Shown here in pieces: positions 35,201 to 46,084 of a stretch of 64,000 nucleotides of DNA. The notes beneath the pieces are model-generated. The model had not been told where the DNA came from and made no database searches. It saw nothing but the letters and a program-made list of their open reading frames with translations. A program made the position numbers and the translations under genes. The stretch lies in the NCBI GenBank assembly GCA_030248065.1, contig JASAMV010005392.1:1-64000 (forward strand), in the 5' to 3' direction. Source of the stretch: Rhynchonema sp. JSB1_4. Lineage: Eukaryota > Nematoda > Chromadorea > Monhysterida > Xyalidae. Within the stretch, counting starts at the first letter, position 1; each line of letters opens with the position of its first letter.

Positions 35201-38200
35201 GGATATTCCGCCTGTGGGATGTTGCGTCGTGGTGCCCAACCGGACGCAATATCCCACAGGAACAAATTTTGGGATATTCTGTCGTGGGATGTAGATACAC
35301 GTACAAAATCCCCGCAAAGCAGTAAAACAGTTCCTATCATATTTATAGAAAATTTAGCACTGGTATTGGTATGGCGGTTATGTGAGTTTCGCGAATCCAC
35401 TGTGTTACACACAAGGTTGGATTCAAAAAATTTTTATCAACGAACTTTTTTTAACTTTTTTGAATTTTTCAGATTTTTTTCTAACTTACTTTTTTATTCC
35501 GGAGCACAAAAATTTCGGTTCTCAATGTGAAAAATTGTCGAAATTTAACTGATAAGTACGTTTGATCATACTTGAGAATATGGGAATAGTTACCACCGAT
35601 AGTGTGTTTTCAAATGGGCAGCAGCGAGGTGATACTTTTCACGATGAGCCCGATAACGTGACAATTCGTGTGCGGGAACTCGTGTAAGTTTTAATATGAA
35701 AGGTAAAAGGTGCGTCACGGAAAAGCTAAACTGGCAATGTTTTTAGCAAAATTACATGAAAACAGTTGCGTAACCCGCGGTTTATGATCTCCGGCGTTTT
35801 CGCACAACAATACTATACTTTAGCTTTTTAGCTTTAGCAAATTTAGCTTCGAAACAGTTTGAATTGTGTGGATGTTTAAGCCAACGTCTTAGTCTGACTA
35901 TCCTTGAAAAAAGTGAGCCGGGCGTTCCCGATTAGGCTTATCTAACGTTTAAGACTAGTGACTAAGGCTGGAGGCCATGTTGTGCAAAGCAAGCGATGTA
36001 ATTGTAAAAGTGTTAATTAATTTGATTAAGTTTCATCAACTTTAATTTAATTAAATCTTAAATGAAACCTAAAAAAATCGCTACTCGCGGCGCATAGTAA
36101 TCAGTTTTAATATGAAATTATGGTAACTCCCCGTTGAAGACGAAAAGGCTGTACAGTATGGGCTCCGTGAAGCATCACGAAGCAACTTGATTACAGTGCA
36201 ATGGCAACAAACTCGAAGAAAAAGGACTTAAATTTCGTTTGCGAATAAAATGTTGATTGACCACCGGCCGACCTTCTATATCCCATCATATGACACATCA
36301 CCGAGCACGCTTCACTGCTGGCAGTACAAATGTTCGACCATCTTTCCTGGTAGAATATTTCGACGGGTCCACCTGCTGCTTCGTCAAACACGAACCGTAG
36401 AGCTGCAAGACAACTACTATACATGTTGTATTAGATACATCGACACTGTATATACACATTACACACTCGTGCTAAAGAACATGGACGTCTACGCATTAGC
36501 AACAAATACGCAAGGTCTGTGCACTATTGCGCAGGGTTGAAAAAAATTTTTTATTGGAGCATTGTTTTTTTAAAAAAAAGACACAAAAAATTTTTTTTGA
36601 AAAAATTTTCTTAGTTAGAAAAAGTAGCGCAAACGTCGTTTCAAGTGAAATGGAGGCGCTACACAAAAGTTTTTGATAACTCAAAATTTTTCGACGCGTG
36701 ACCCCTCACGTGGGGATCATCAACGTATGTACGAAGGCGATTCGGTTATTGTAGCAGGATCTGAACGTGACGTGGCCTGTACACGACTATTTTATCTATC
36801 AGTGTTTGTCGGTGGTATAAATATCACGCGGACGTAGGGGCGACTAACTGCGTAGATTGTCGCAGGATACTAAATTTCACGTGCCAAACATAGATGATAA
36901 TGATTCACCGACAATAGGAAGCGATTATCGTTTATGTATTGTAGCTGGTTCTGATCAAAAGAGCGATGTGCCGGAGAATGCCAAATATGTTCCTCCAAAA
37001 AGCCGCCACTGGACACAAATTAGTTGTTCTGAATAAGAGCGCCGCATCTGCAGACATTTTTATTCATGTCTCACATGCTTATACAAAGTGCGGGCATATT
37101 TGGAAAATTGATTGAAACCTCATATTCGATGTGAATCCTAAGCTAAGCCCCCAGGGGACGTACTTGGCGTTCTCCGGTACCTGAATTCTCCAAATAGAGC
37201 CCCTGTGAATGATGCTCTCAAGACACTGAATGAGATGAAAAGTTTCTGTTCATGATCCTGCGCCAGTATACGTACACTTGTATGTACACATGGTGCCTAT
37301 AGTTTCCATACGTTCTGTATAACCGTTTCACAGATTGGTGGGGCTACAATATAGAAAACTGTGGTGCCGAAGAAGCATGCACTAACTTATCATTTAAAAA
37401 AACTGAGGTCCATCGCATCTTTATGAGTCATTTTGGCGGTCAAACCAAGCGCCGCAGGCGCGATTTTGGGAAATTTGACCCAACTTAGAAAAAAATTTCA
37501 AAAATTTATGCCTCAAAAAGGCCATTTTTGGAAGAATTTAGGCGATCTTATTTTCCCGAAAAACTCGTGTTTTTAATTAAAAAAACGGAATATCTGGCTC
37601 TTCAAAAAAAATTTTTGTTAATTTTTTTAAATTAACCACTGTTTTTTTAAACAAACCTGCTATTGCGCATGTGCTGATGAAGCACAACCAAATGAATAGC
37701 TGCGCGCTCAAATTATACGGTTCGCAATCGTTTACTCTATTGAGCGATGATTCTCAACGGTCCGCTCAACACGTAAGGTATATGTACGTATGAGAAAGAG
37801 GCTGCCACGCAATGCCTTGCATAGGTACAGTATGTGCACCTTAAGAACGAAAAAATTTGCCAGCATTGCCACAAAGCGCTTCAAAAGCTTTAATGCTCCT
37901 AACTTTTAGAGAAGCACAGGAAAACCCCGATTTTTCCGATTTGGCCCCTCACATGACCAACAGCCGAGTCCGGCACTGGTCACTATGAAGAGTCCTGATA
38001 AAGCCCTGGATTCATCATTGTCAAAAGGGTACACTGTATGTACTTACGTCTGACGCACCGCCAGTCGGCCGGGTACCAAGTGCCGTTTGTGAGACACTGA
38101 GATTGCTGGGTGAAGGCAGAGTAGCCGGTGTAACGATCCTCATTCGACCAAAGGATGTAACGGTAGCCGAATGAGTCACACGTCGCTTCGGCGTGGAAAC

Positions 38201-39996
38201 CCACCGGGGTCACCTCTGTTTGGAGAAAATGATTTTCTATAAATGCACTTTTAAGGCGCATCAAAGCGGAGGCGGGCGGACGCCACGCGTCACACATTCG
38301 CCTAACTGCTGCCGTTCATTCAGATGCACTTGAGGATTCTGAAAGCTCTTATACCGGCGGATTCTTTATCCGGGGTAAAAAGCTTCTGTGGAATTTTGTT
38401 GCGCGATCAACAATTTTCCCTCAGAGGTCAATGGGTCGCATTCGTGCTTTTGTCCTCCAAAAAATTGAGAAGGCCTTCAATAATAAGAATACCTATGTAT
38501 ATATGCCACAACGCGATTGTCATGACATTCGATCATACAGGCCAAGCCTTCGTTTAAACATTCCTACCCAACAGTATCGAACAGTCTCCATTTGGGTAAA
38601 ATGTTGTGCATCAAAAAACCGATTTTCCGCGCATTTTTTGAATATCGGGTTTTACTTGAAAGAAGACGATAAACTTGCTAACTTACTGTTCTCGTCCTGA
38701 TGTTTGTAGGCTATGGTAGCATTGCCACCCACCGATTGAGTGCAGCCTGAAAGCTTGCAATAATGCACACCAGCACGCTTCCCCAATGCATAGCAGAAAG
38801 TACATGAAACAGCAAGGTGATTCGTGAAAGCACGCAATGTTTTACATAATAACGGTGTCGTGCGTAGTATTATACAATGCCGAAAACGTCTCTGCACAAA
38901 AAAATAAAGCAGAAGTTGGATTCGAACCCACGTTCTTTGTCTATCAGGGACACTGCCTCGAACCGCTCGGCAACCAGCTATTTTTTCGAAAATTTGCGTG
39001 GTTTTGGCAAAATAGTGCGAGCTGTGGTAGTGCCAAAAAATGAATATGGTGCTAAATTAGAGCCAAGCCGTTTATGAAACATTTGTGACCAAACGGCACA
39101 CCAAGAATATTTTCCTTCTTTGTCGAGGTGTGACAGACCCGGAGTTTCTTTTGGAGAGGGCTTCTATTAGAGGGGGCTTGCCTTCAATTACAGGAAATCC
39201 GGTCGGTAAGCTGTACACTCATTATCACTGTGAAACTTGGCTGTCGCGCGATGCAAAAGGTGGAAAAATTTACAAGCGCTGGGTTACACTTTTGTATGTT
39301 TGCCCTCAAATCGCTAAATCCTAAACAAACACTAGATAAGGGCGACTTTTAAAAAAATTAAGACATTCACCAGATAAAGAGACGTTTTGGACTTGGCCCC
39401 TGCCTTGGACAAAAGCTGAATCCGTCACTGGCCTCGGTCAAAAACAAAAATACCCAGAAACAAAGACAAGAGGCCAACGTAATATCATGCCACTATGGGA
39501 AATCAGGTGTGTTACCGAGTGCACAGTAGTTGTTGAGCAGGGGTGCAGGCAGCCACTCGCCATTATAACACGTTGATGTTGTGTCGAGTGTACCCGGGTT
39601 GTGGTAGGGACTCTGACAGGTGATCGTCGCTGTTGTGCCATGTGCCACCGTATGACCCGTGCTTGAATAGACCTGCATCGCCATTATATTATAACACGTG
39701 TGTAGGTATATACATGTGAGCAGTAAATGGACGTACCCACCACCCAGCTACTGTATGTGTATGTACATATGTACCTAACACGCACCTGAGTGCCGGACGT
39801 CGTCGTGTAGGTCACAGTTGCGTTACCCAACAAAAAGTTGTCGCCTGAAAAAGCACAAAAACGAAAATCTTGCCCTCTGGCTGATGTTTTACTCACAACT
39901 ATAATACAATGACTCACAAGCAGTGCCCGAGCTGACACCAGTGCAGGCGCGACCGGCGGCCGCCAACGCGATCGTCAACAATATGGTTCGCCACAT
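32227..39996 (-). CDS. Gene C: secreted CCP-CCP-SRCR protein
   Basis: Seven minus-strand exons: 39996-39918, 39844-39786, 39672-39516, 38746-38687, 38215-38048, 36402-36273, 32413-32227. They total 840 nt, 279 aa. Exon 1 gives a signal peptide (MWRTILLTIALAAAGRA). CCP1 (27-98) has NATVTYTTTSG, TCQSPYHN, CYNGEWLP and NNYC. CCP2 (98-174) has GGNATIAY, CLTNGTWYPADWRCV. SRCR (175-279) has GGPVEIFYQERW, VMCHMMGY, IYSVDCSSS and FAFCY before TAA. The SRCR exon-6 donor is a weak AG|GTCGGC, but phase 2 is kept. Introns inside CCP1 and CCP2 sit a few codons away from those of A and B. The long last intron (3.9 kb) carries a foldback element and GGGATATT repeats. It is tail to tail with gene B. Confidence 0.83.
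33378..33732. repeat. Tandem repeat, unit about 131 bp
   Basis: CTATCATGACTGCACTAAGC recurs at 33450, 33580 and 33711 with shared flanks (GTGTTTTTCTAATTGTG, TTTCGACG). Two full units plus a shortened first unit. Confidence 0.85.
33983..34113. repeat. Near-perfect 131-bp palindrome
   Basis: Arms of 52 bp start GTGGGCACGCATTG and differ at one base. The hinge (TGCCATGGCGCCATTGCA) is itself palindromic. It would extrude or fold as one hairpin. Confidence 0.8.
34620..35295. repeat. Scattered AATATCCCA / TGGGATATT motif field
   Basis: At least seven AT(A/G)TCCCA units lie at 34625-34800 in one orientation and five TGGGATATT-type units at 35165-35290 in the other, many next to GGCGGAAT or GCGTCCGG. 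This is probably a decayed foldback or inverted minisatellite in gene C's last intron. Confidence 0.5.
38909..38980 (-). tRNA. tRNA-like sequence with Leu/Ser-type A box, probable pseudogene
   Basis: Minus strand: TTGCCGAGCGGTTCGAGGC resembles the A box and D-arm of class II tRNAs, and GGGTTCGAATCC is a perfect B box. The T-stem has one mismatch, and the 5' side has no partner for the 3' TTCTGC, so the acceptor stem is absent. Likely a tRNA-derived repeat. Confidence 0.35.
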
Positions 39997-41261
39997 ATCG
40001 AATACTCGTTCGAATATCGTTCGCACTGAGCTCGTTCAAAAATCAAATTATGACCGTGAAGAGCGGATAACTTTACCTAAAGGCTGCAAGCTTTTGTGGT
40101 GACAAATTCATATTGACATCGGAGAAAGATATTAGGCTCAGTGTATCTCACATAAGGATAATGGGTACCATAATGAAATGAAGCTTCCTAACAAGGGTAC
40201 ACGTAGGTAATGTTCAGTACACAGGTCCACATGTACATACGTAGGCACAGCATGTGATAGCGGTGCACAGCATACGAACACCCCACGGCAACTGCGTAAT
40301 GTGGTCACGTTATTACACACATGTTGGTACAAGTGTGGGTCGTTCAAGTACAAGGACATGACAGTTATCTCCATTTGTTCACCAAATGACTGTATCTTGC
40401 ATAACGGTGTTAAGTTAACAGCAATACTCCATAGCACCCAGATGTTAACATTGGCGTACTGTAAAGTGGCTGACGCAAGTTGTTTTGGTGGTGCAATTTC
40501 TGTGGCTCACGCTGTTTCAGCACGTTGCTACATGTTTCGCGTCGTGGCAAAACTGAACAACGCGTTTATTGATCCCTTTATAGTTGGGTAACACAACATT
40601 TCCACGGAGCCGCACATCTGCATTTGCTGCACTTGAGGACAGAACATGCGTGTTTCTGAATCGGCTGTCGACTGAATGCTTGTTCGGCAAATTTGTTGAT
40701 GCGTTCTAATGTGCACCATTTGTATACACTTTGTCCACGCAGTATTGGGTTAGCACGTTGCAAAGCCACGTCCCGGGCGATACATACAGTATGTGCTGGA
40801 ATCATGTTTTGGTGAACTCCACCCCGTGCAATGCATGATATGTATACACACTTTATAAGGACGGTAATGTCTGAGCATATTATCAAAGAAAACCCCTTGC
40901 TGTAATCCAACATTAAAACAAAGTTGATCTGACTGTAGTATTCCACTTACATGTAAACCACATTGAAAACGGGAACGCAAGCCAAAATCCATGTCATATG
41001 TTTAAAAAATTACTTGCTAAAATTGGGCTCGAAGCCAGGTCCTATCGCTAACCGGGCGACTGTTCCACCACACAAACTGTTTTACACACACGCTACAGTG
41101 CTCGCCTTCGGCAAATAAACTCTCTTGTTTCGGGCTGCATTTTTATCGAAATTCCCATTCGTTCATTCATTCTCTCGCACTCACTGAGGCAGCTGTGATG
41201 GATGATTGAATGTATTGACCCAAATCATCCAGTTGTAAAGCTGGAGCTGGAAGTTGAGGAA

Positions 41262-41493
41262 TAGTAAATTTCCAAATTCGCTGCCGCACAGTAACATACG
41301 CACCATAGTTAATGTCAAGTTATAAACCCGAACGGTAACCATGCGTGGTTCTGAAACGTTGCGCGCAGCTGCCTGGCTGGCTGGCAAACTGCGTGTGGGC
41401 TGGTTGTCCGAATGTTTCACACGTTGATTTTCGGGTTTAGAACCTGACATTAACTATGGGGCGTTGTGTGGCAGCGAATTTGGAAATTTACTA
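41262..41493. mobile_element. MITE with TA-GTAAATTTCCAAATTCGC ends
   Basis: Long imperfect inverted repeat: GTAAATTTCCAAATTCGCTG ... and its complement, flanked by TA on both sides. The inner arms share CATAGTTAATGTCA. The terminal GTAAATTTC resembles the MITEs at 60263 and 62673. Confidence 0.7.
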
Positions 41494-41640
41494 TATCTAC
41501 TGTACACAATCCACGTATACATATTGTTAACATATGTAAGCACGACGACGACAGTTGACGATCTGAGTTGACGACTGTAATATTAGCCATATGTACAGGA
41601 CCATGAACTTGGTGTCAAAACCATGAACCACAGCGCTACT

Positions 41641-41716
41641 CCGATAGCGATAGGTGATCTGGTAGAGCAGTGGCTCGGTTAATGAAAAGACCTGGGTTCG
41701 AGTCCCATTTAGATCA
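41641..41716 (+). tRNA. tRNA-like sequence, probable tRNA-derived repeat
   Basis: GGGTTCGAGTCCC (41694-41706) is a perfect B box with T-stem, and GTGATCTGGTAGAGCAGTGG resembles a D-arm. No complete cloverleaf can be closed at the acceptor end. Confidence 0.3.
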
Positions 41717-42429
41717 AAGCAATTTTTGTTCATCAAGAATTTTGGTTGGTGTACTTGCGTTCCCGTTTCCATTACAACGTCGTGTGCTGCCACAAGACAG
41801 ATTATCCGTTTGTTAAAGTTTCTTGCCTTGAGTGGCCAGTATGTGAGAGCGGAAACGGTGACGTGCAGTGCCCTGGGTTCGCATTTGGGTAACATACCAT
41901 CGACACTGTAGTATCTGGGATTTTCCATCAGAGCTCCGAAACTATAATATGAGAAACTCTGGTAAGATCGGCATGTTGCCACCCAGAGATTTCTTTAAAT
42001 CTCACATTGGATCAGCATGACAAAAATAGGGCCAGCATGAACTGAACGACAAAATATCAAAGTGAAGTCGACCAGTCACAAACATTGAATGGACTTAAAA
42101 CTGGAAATTTACACTCTTCAACTAATTTTCAAATTGAAACCGTGATCCATGCTATGATTATCGGGGCATGCGCGGTAGCGCATGTCCCATATGGTTGTCC
42201 GGAGTTAGTGCCGGCAGAAAAAATTTTCACTGGCCAGTAATTCCACAACAAAGCACCGATGGTTTCAATATTTAACCACAAGGTGCCTTAGGCCACCCTA
42301 CATCTGCGTTCAAAATTTGACGTTGATCGGTACCGGCGTCGTGGAGTTACGGTACCCAACGCCTGTCAAAAAGTGCAAAAACGTTCTTCTTCTTCTTTCT
42401 TTCTTTCTTTCTTTTTTTTTCCGGCAAAA

Positions 42430-43470
42430 TGTTCGTTCAAAACTCAGGGATGCATCGGACGAGAAATCTGCCGCGGTACCGGGGGTTTTGAAGGTCGAGA
42501 AATTCGGTGGTGACATTGGTTTTTGGATCCAGTACTTTTCGGAGCCAGAACCGGAACTGGAACCGGAACTCAGTATTTAGCCATGCAAATAAGTCGCACA
42601 ATACTGGTCTGGTCATAAAGACAGTGCGTCCGGTATATAGGTTTTCGGGGTCGAGAAATCTAATGGTGACATTGGTTTTTGAATCCGGAGCTCTTCGGAG
42701 CCAGAACCGGAACTGGAACCGGAACTCAATATTTAGCCATGCAAATAAGTCGCACAATACTGGTCTAATCATAAAGACAGTGCGTGCGGTATATAGGTTT
42801 TCGGGGTCGAGAAATCTAATGGTGACATTGGTTTTTAAATCCGTAACTTTTTGGAGACAGAACCGGAACTAGAACCGGAACTCAAAACTGATTCACGTGA
42901 ATAAACAACACAATGCTGCCCTGATCATGAAGAAAGTGGGGGCGATATATAGGTTTTCGGGGACGAGAAATCTAATGGTGACATTGGTTTTTAAATCCGT
43001 AACTTTTTGGAGCCAGAACCGGAACTAGAACCGGAACTCAAAACTGATTCACGTGAATAAACAGCACAATGCTGCCCTGATCATGAAGAAAGTGGGGGCG
43101 ATATATAGGTTTTTGGGGTCGAGAAATACAATGGCGACATTAGTTTTTGAATCCGGAGCTCTCCGGAGCCAGAACCGAAACTGGAACCGGAACTCAGAAT
43201 TTATCCATGCAAATAAGTCGCACAATAATGGCCTGATCATAACGACAGTGCGTGCGGTATATAGGTTTTCGGGGTCGAGAAACCCAACGGTGGCATTGGT
43301 TTTTAAATCTGGAAGTTTTGGGAGCCAGAACCGGAACTAGAACCGAAACTCAGTATTGATCAATGCGAATAAATAGTGCAATAGTGATCTGATCTCCAAT
43401 AATGTGTCTGCTGTTTATGTTTCTGGGGTCGGGGACCCGACGGTGACATCGCTTTTTTAGCTCTGACTTG
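42430..43470. repeat. 156-bp tandem repeat, six to seven units
   Basis: GGTGACATTGGTTTTT recurs every 156 bp (42509, 42665, 42821, 42977, 43133, 43289) and after 153 bp at the last unit. Units share TATATAGGTTTTCGGGGTCG and a GGAACTGGAACCGGAACTC block. A (CTTT)n run lies just upstream at 42390-42420. Repeated peptides in its frames are not genes. Confidence 0.92.
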
Positions 43471-43496
43471 ATTGAGGTGTAAAACAGTAACATGAA

Positions 43497-43560
43497 TACA
43501 GTAAAACCACCACAAGGTGAACCTTTACATAGTGAATTCCTCTGTATAGTGAACGAATTA
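43497..43560. repeat. Transposon-end-like repeat (CAGTAAAACC, ATAGTGAA units)
   Basis: TACAGTAAAACCACCACAAG followed by three GTGAA units resembles pogo/Tigger-type ends and the stretch at 7515-7620. Confidence 0.35.
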
Positions 43561-43625
43561 TCAGTGTGATCATATGTACCGTCCACCGAATGAGAAAATG
43601 CGCTTACTCGATATAAAACAAAAAT

Positions 43626-44268
43626 ACAAGAAGAAAAATGCCTGCTGTCGCGCGGCAAGAATCAGGATATGGTTCTCGGTATCATGCTGGTCGCATATAA
43701 AACACCTATACAAGATTGTTGACTCCCCAAAGTAAAAAGACATCAGTGGTTACGCACAGGAGCAAAAGGCGACTAAAAACATCACCGAAACAGAAGAAAA
43801 GCTTATTTGCCAAAAAATCAACAGGATTTAGAAAGAGGCATTGCATTCCTTTCGAAAAGTGAATTAAAAAGCGATACGCCATCAAGGAACCATATTGCGG
43901 CCAACGCATAATCGTTTTACCCACTCTTTATGCAGTTACTGGTACGAATCGAACCTGTGACAGCTTGCCGTCGTCGCCTCATTGCGCTATTGGCCGCAAT
44001 ATGGTTCCCTGATGGCGTATTGCTTTTTAATTCACTTTTCGAAAGGAATGCAATGCCTCTTTCTAAATCCTGTTGATTTTTTGGCAAATAAGCTTTTCTT
44101 CTGTTTCGGTGATGTTTTTAGTCGCCTTTTGCTCCTGTGCGTAACCACTGATGTCTTTTTACTTTGGGGAGTCAACAATCTTGTATAGGTGTTTTATATG
44201 CGACCAGCATGATACCGAGAACCATATCCTGATTCTTGCCGCGCGACAGCAGGCATTTTTCTTCTTGT
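43626..44268. repeat. Near-identical 279-bp inverted repeat with 85-bp loop
   Basis: Arms 43626-43904 and 43990-44268 differ at two positions by my alignment. The 85-nt loop contains a minus-strand tRNA-like T-arm (ACAGGTTCGATTC). Both arms encode the same 68-codon open frame by reflection, so it is not evidence for a gene. Transcription would give a 279-bp duplex. A local inverted duplication, a foldback transposon or an assembly artefact are all possible. Confidence 0.9.
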
Positions 44269-46084
44269 TTAATTTGGTTCCCGTTCCATTCGTTATTAAG
44301 CCCAATATCAGGTCAGCTGAAACGAAAGTCCACTGAACCGCTAACTAGTGAATACAACAGAGTCATTGTTTTCCAAATGTTCAAAACACGAGTAGCCTCT
44401 GCTATCTGCACAATCGTGCCAATGTCAATACTGTAGTGAGTATTCTCAACGCGTTTGCTGGTTGATATACAGTAGCTGTGATGACGTGAAACATCGGCCG
44501 ATAGGTCTTGTTTTGTGTAGATGGTATATGTGCAAAACGTGGGTGGCGACACAATAGTGTTTGTCGAAACAAAAGACGTTGAAGTTTAATGTTTATTTCA
44601 AATTCAAAAGAAACTGCGAACAACAAATGTATGAATTTACATATGCAAGTACGTAGTATAAGTTGCCCAAATCTATCAATATACATATGTCATCCTTAAG
44701 CGTTCACCCCTGTCAGACGCTTTCCCAACGAGATCATTCCTGCGTGTTTGAGCCAAGTTTGTATGTACGTATAGGTGAGAGGCACATGTAACAATTTGTA
44801 AGATTTCATATTGCACAATCCCGCGCAATTGATATCATGACCAGTTGTGGATCACTGCGCGTGGCCGTGACCCAGGAACACTGCCGTGGTGAGCAGAGGT
44901 GAAGTACGGCGTACTTTGATGTGGACACCAGCACAGCAAGTCAAGGCCGTCCGATGCTCAAGAATGTATATTGATTCATCAAGCACTCAATCTTTAGCAA
45001 GTGCAATGACCGTTCAGCACCATAATGTCCAAAGGGTCATATGCATTTACTTGCATCTACAGGTATATGCATAACATATGTATATTGGAATCAATGATGC
45101 ACCATTAGCCCCAGTGGCAACTTAGAAAATGTGCGTGTGTGTTCTTTTATTGGTGTAACATGCAGATGCGTATTTTAATTGTTATCATCATCGATTTCGT
45201 GGGGGTTGACAAAATACGCGCCCGTGTGCAAAGCAGAATTTTTTGGTCGAATTCGGTTCACGACGCAGATATATGTACATTGATAACTGTAATTGAAATA
45301 TATTATAAAAATTGAACTGTAACAGAAATATTCTATAATTGAAACCCAGCGGTTCTATGTTTGGGCTTCTATTAGAGGGACTTCAATTCAGCAGAGAAAA
45401 ACCGTGGCACCGTAATGTACTTGGACAGCATTTCTTGTGAATCATCAGCAAAAATGTTTTCTCAGCTGCCAATTACGAGTACCTTACATAGCAGGCATGT
45501 ACAGTAGGCATCTGGCTGGGATTATCATCACTTTATCATATCAGAGCCTGCTCACAACCAAAAGCACGGTGCTTATACCAATGAACAACACAAACTTGAA
45601 GCTTCATCGGAAGAAACATAAACCCACTGTTTGTTGTGTAGTGTGTGAGTGATTGACGCAGCTCACAAACCGTTTTAAAATCTTTTTCGTTTATTTGCAA
45701 CATTTTACGAACAAAGAGAAAACGAATTAATGTAAGAAACAACCCGCGTATGTTTGAAAACAGTGTATAAATGCGTGTACAGCACTGCCGTAAATTTTAT
45801 GATGCATTTCAGGATTGAATTCCATTGCAACGCTAAGGTACAAGCACGCGGTTCAAACCTGGACGAGAAACAATAGGCAAAGGGACGCAGGCGAAACACA
45901 GAACGCGAAACAATGAACCCAAAGTGCGAAGGCAATTATCGGCGACAATAAAGCTATCGAATGAATGCTCATCCGGCTTGCGTTCCTCATTACCCGAGAA
46001 TTAAACGCCCAAACATTTTCTGATAGCAAAGTTGACAGCGATTTGGGTGTCTGCGTTTCGTGTTCGGCGAAACAAGAACAACAG

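Larger units (their letters stand above)
39997..46084. other. Spacer between genes C and D, repeat-rich
   Basis: No exon of the family or of any other recognisable gene. It contains a MITE, tRNA-like sequences (also one with a GGCTTCGAGCCC T-arm near 41030-41055, minus strand), the 156-bp tandem repeat, a 279-bp inverted repeat, and unassigned sequence at 44.3-46.0 kb. Confidence 0.5.

Noticed and set aside
42507..43340. Repeated plus-strand peptide with RSQNRNWNRNS
   Set aside because: Translation of the 156-bp tandem repeat (156 is a multiple of three), not a gene.
43706..44188. Two mirror-image 68-72 codon proteins
   Set aside because: The same sequence is read from both arms of one inverted repeat; no family, and no codon evidence.
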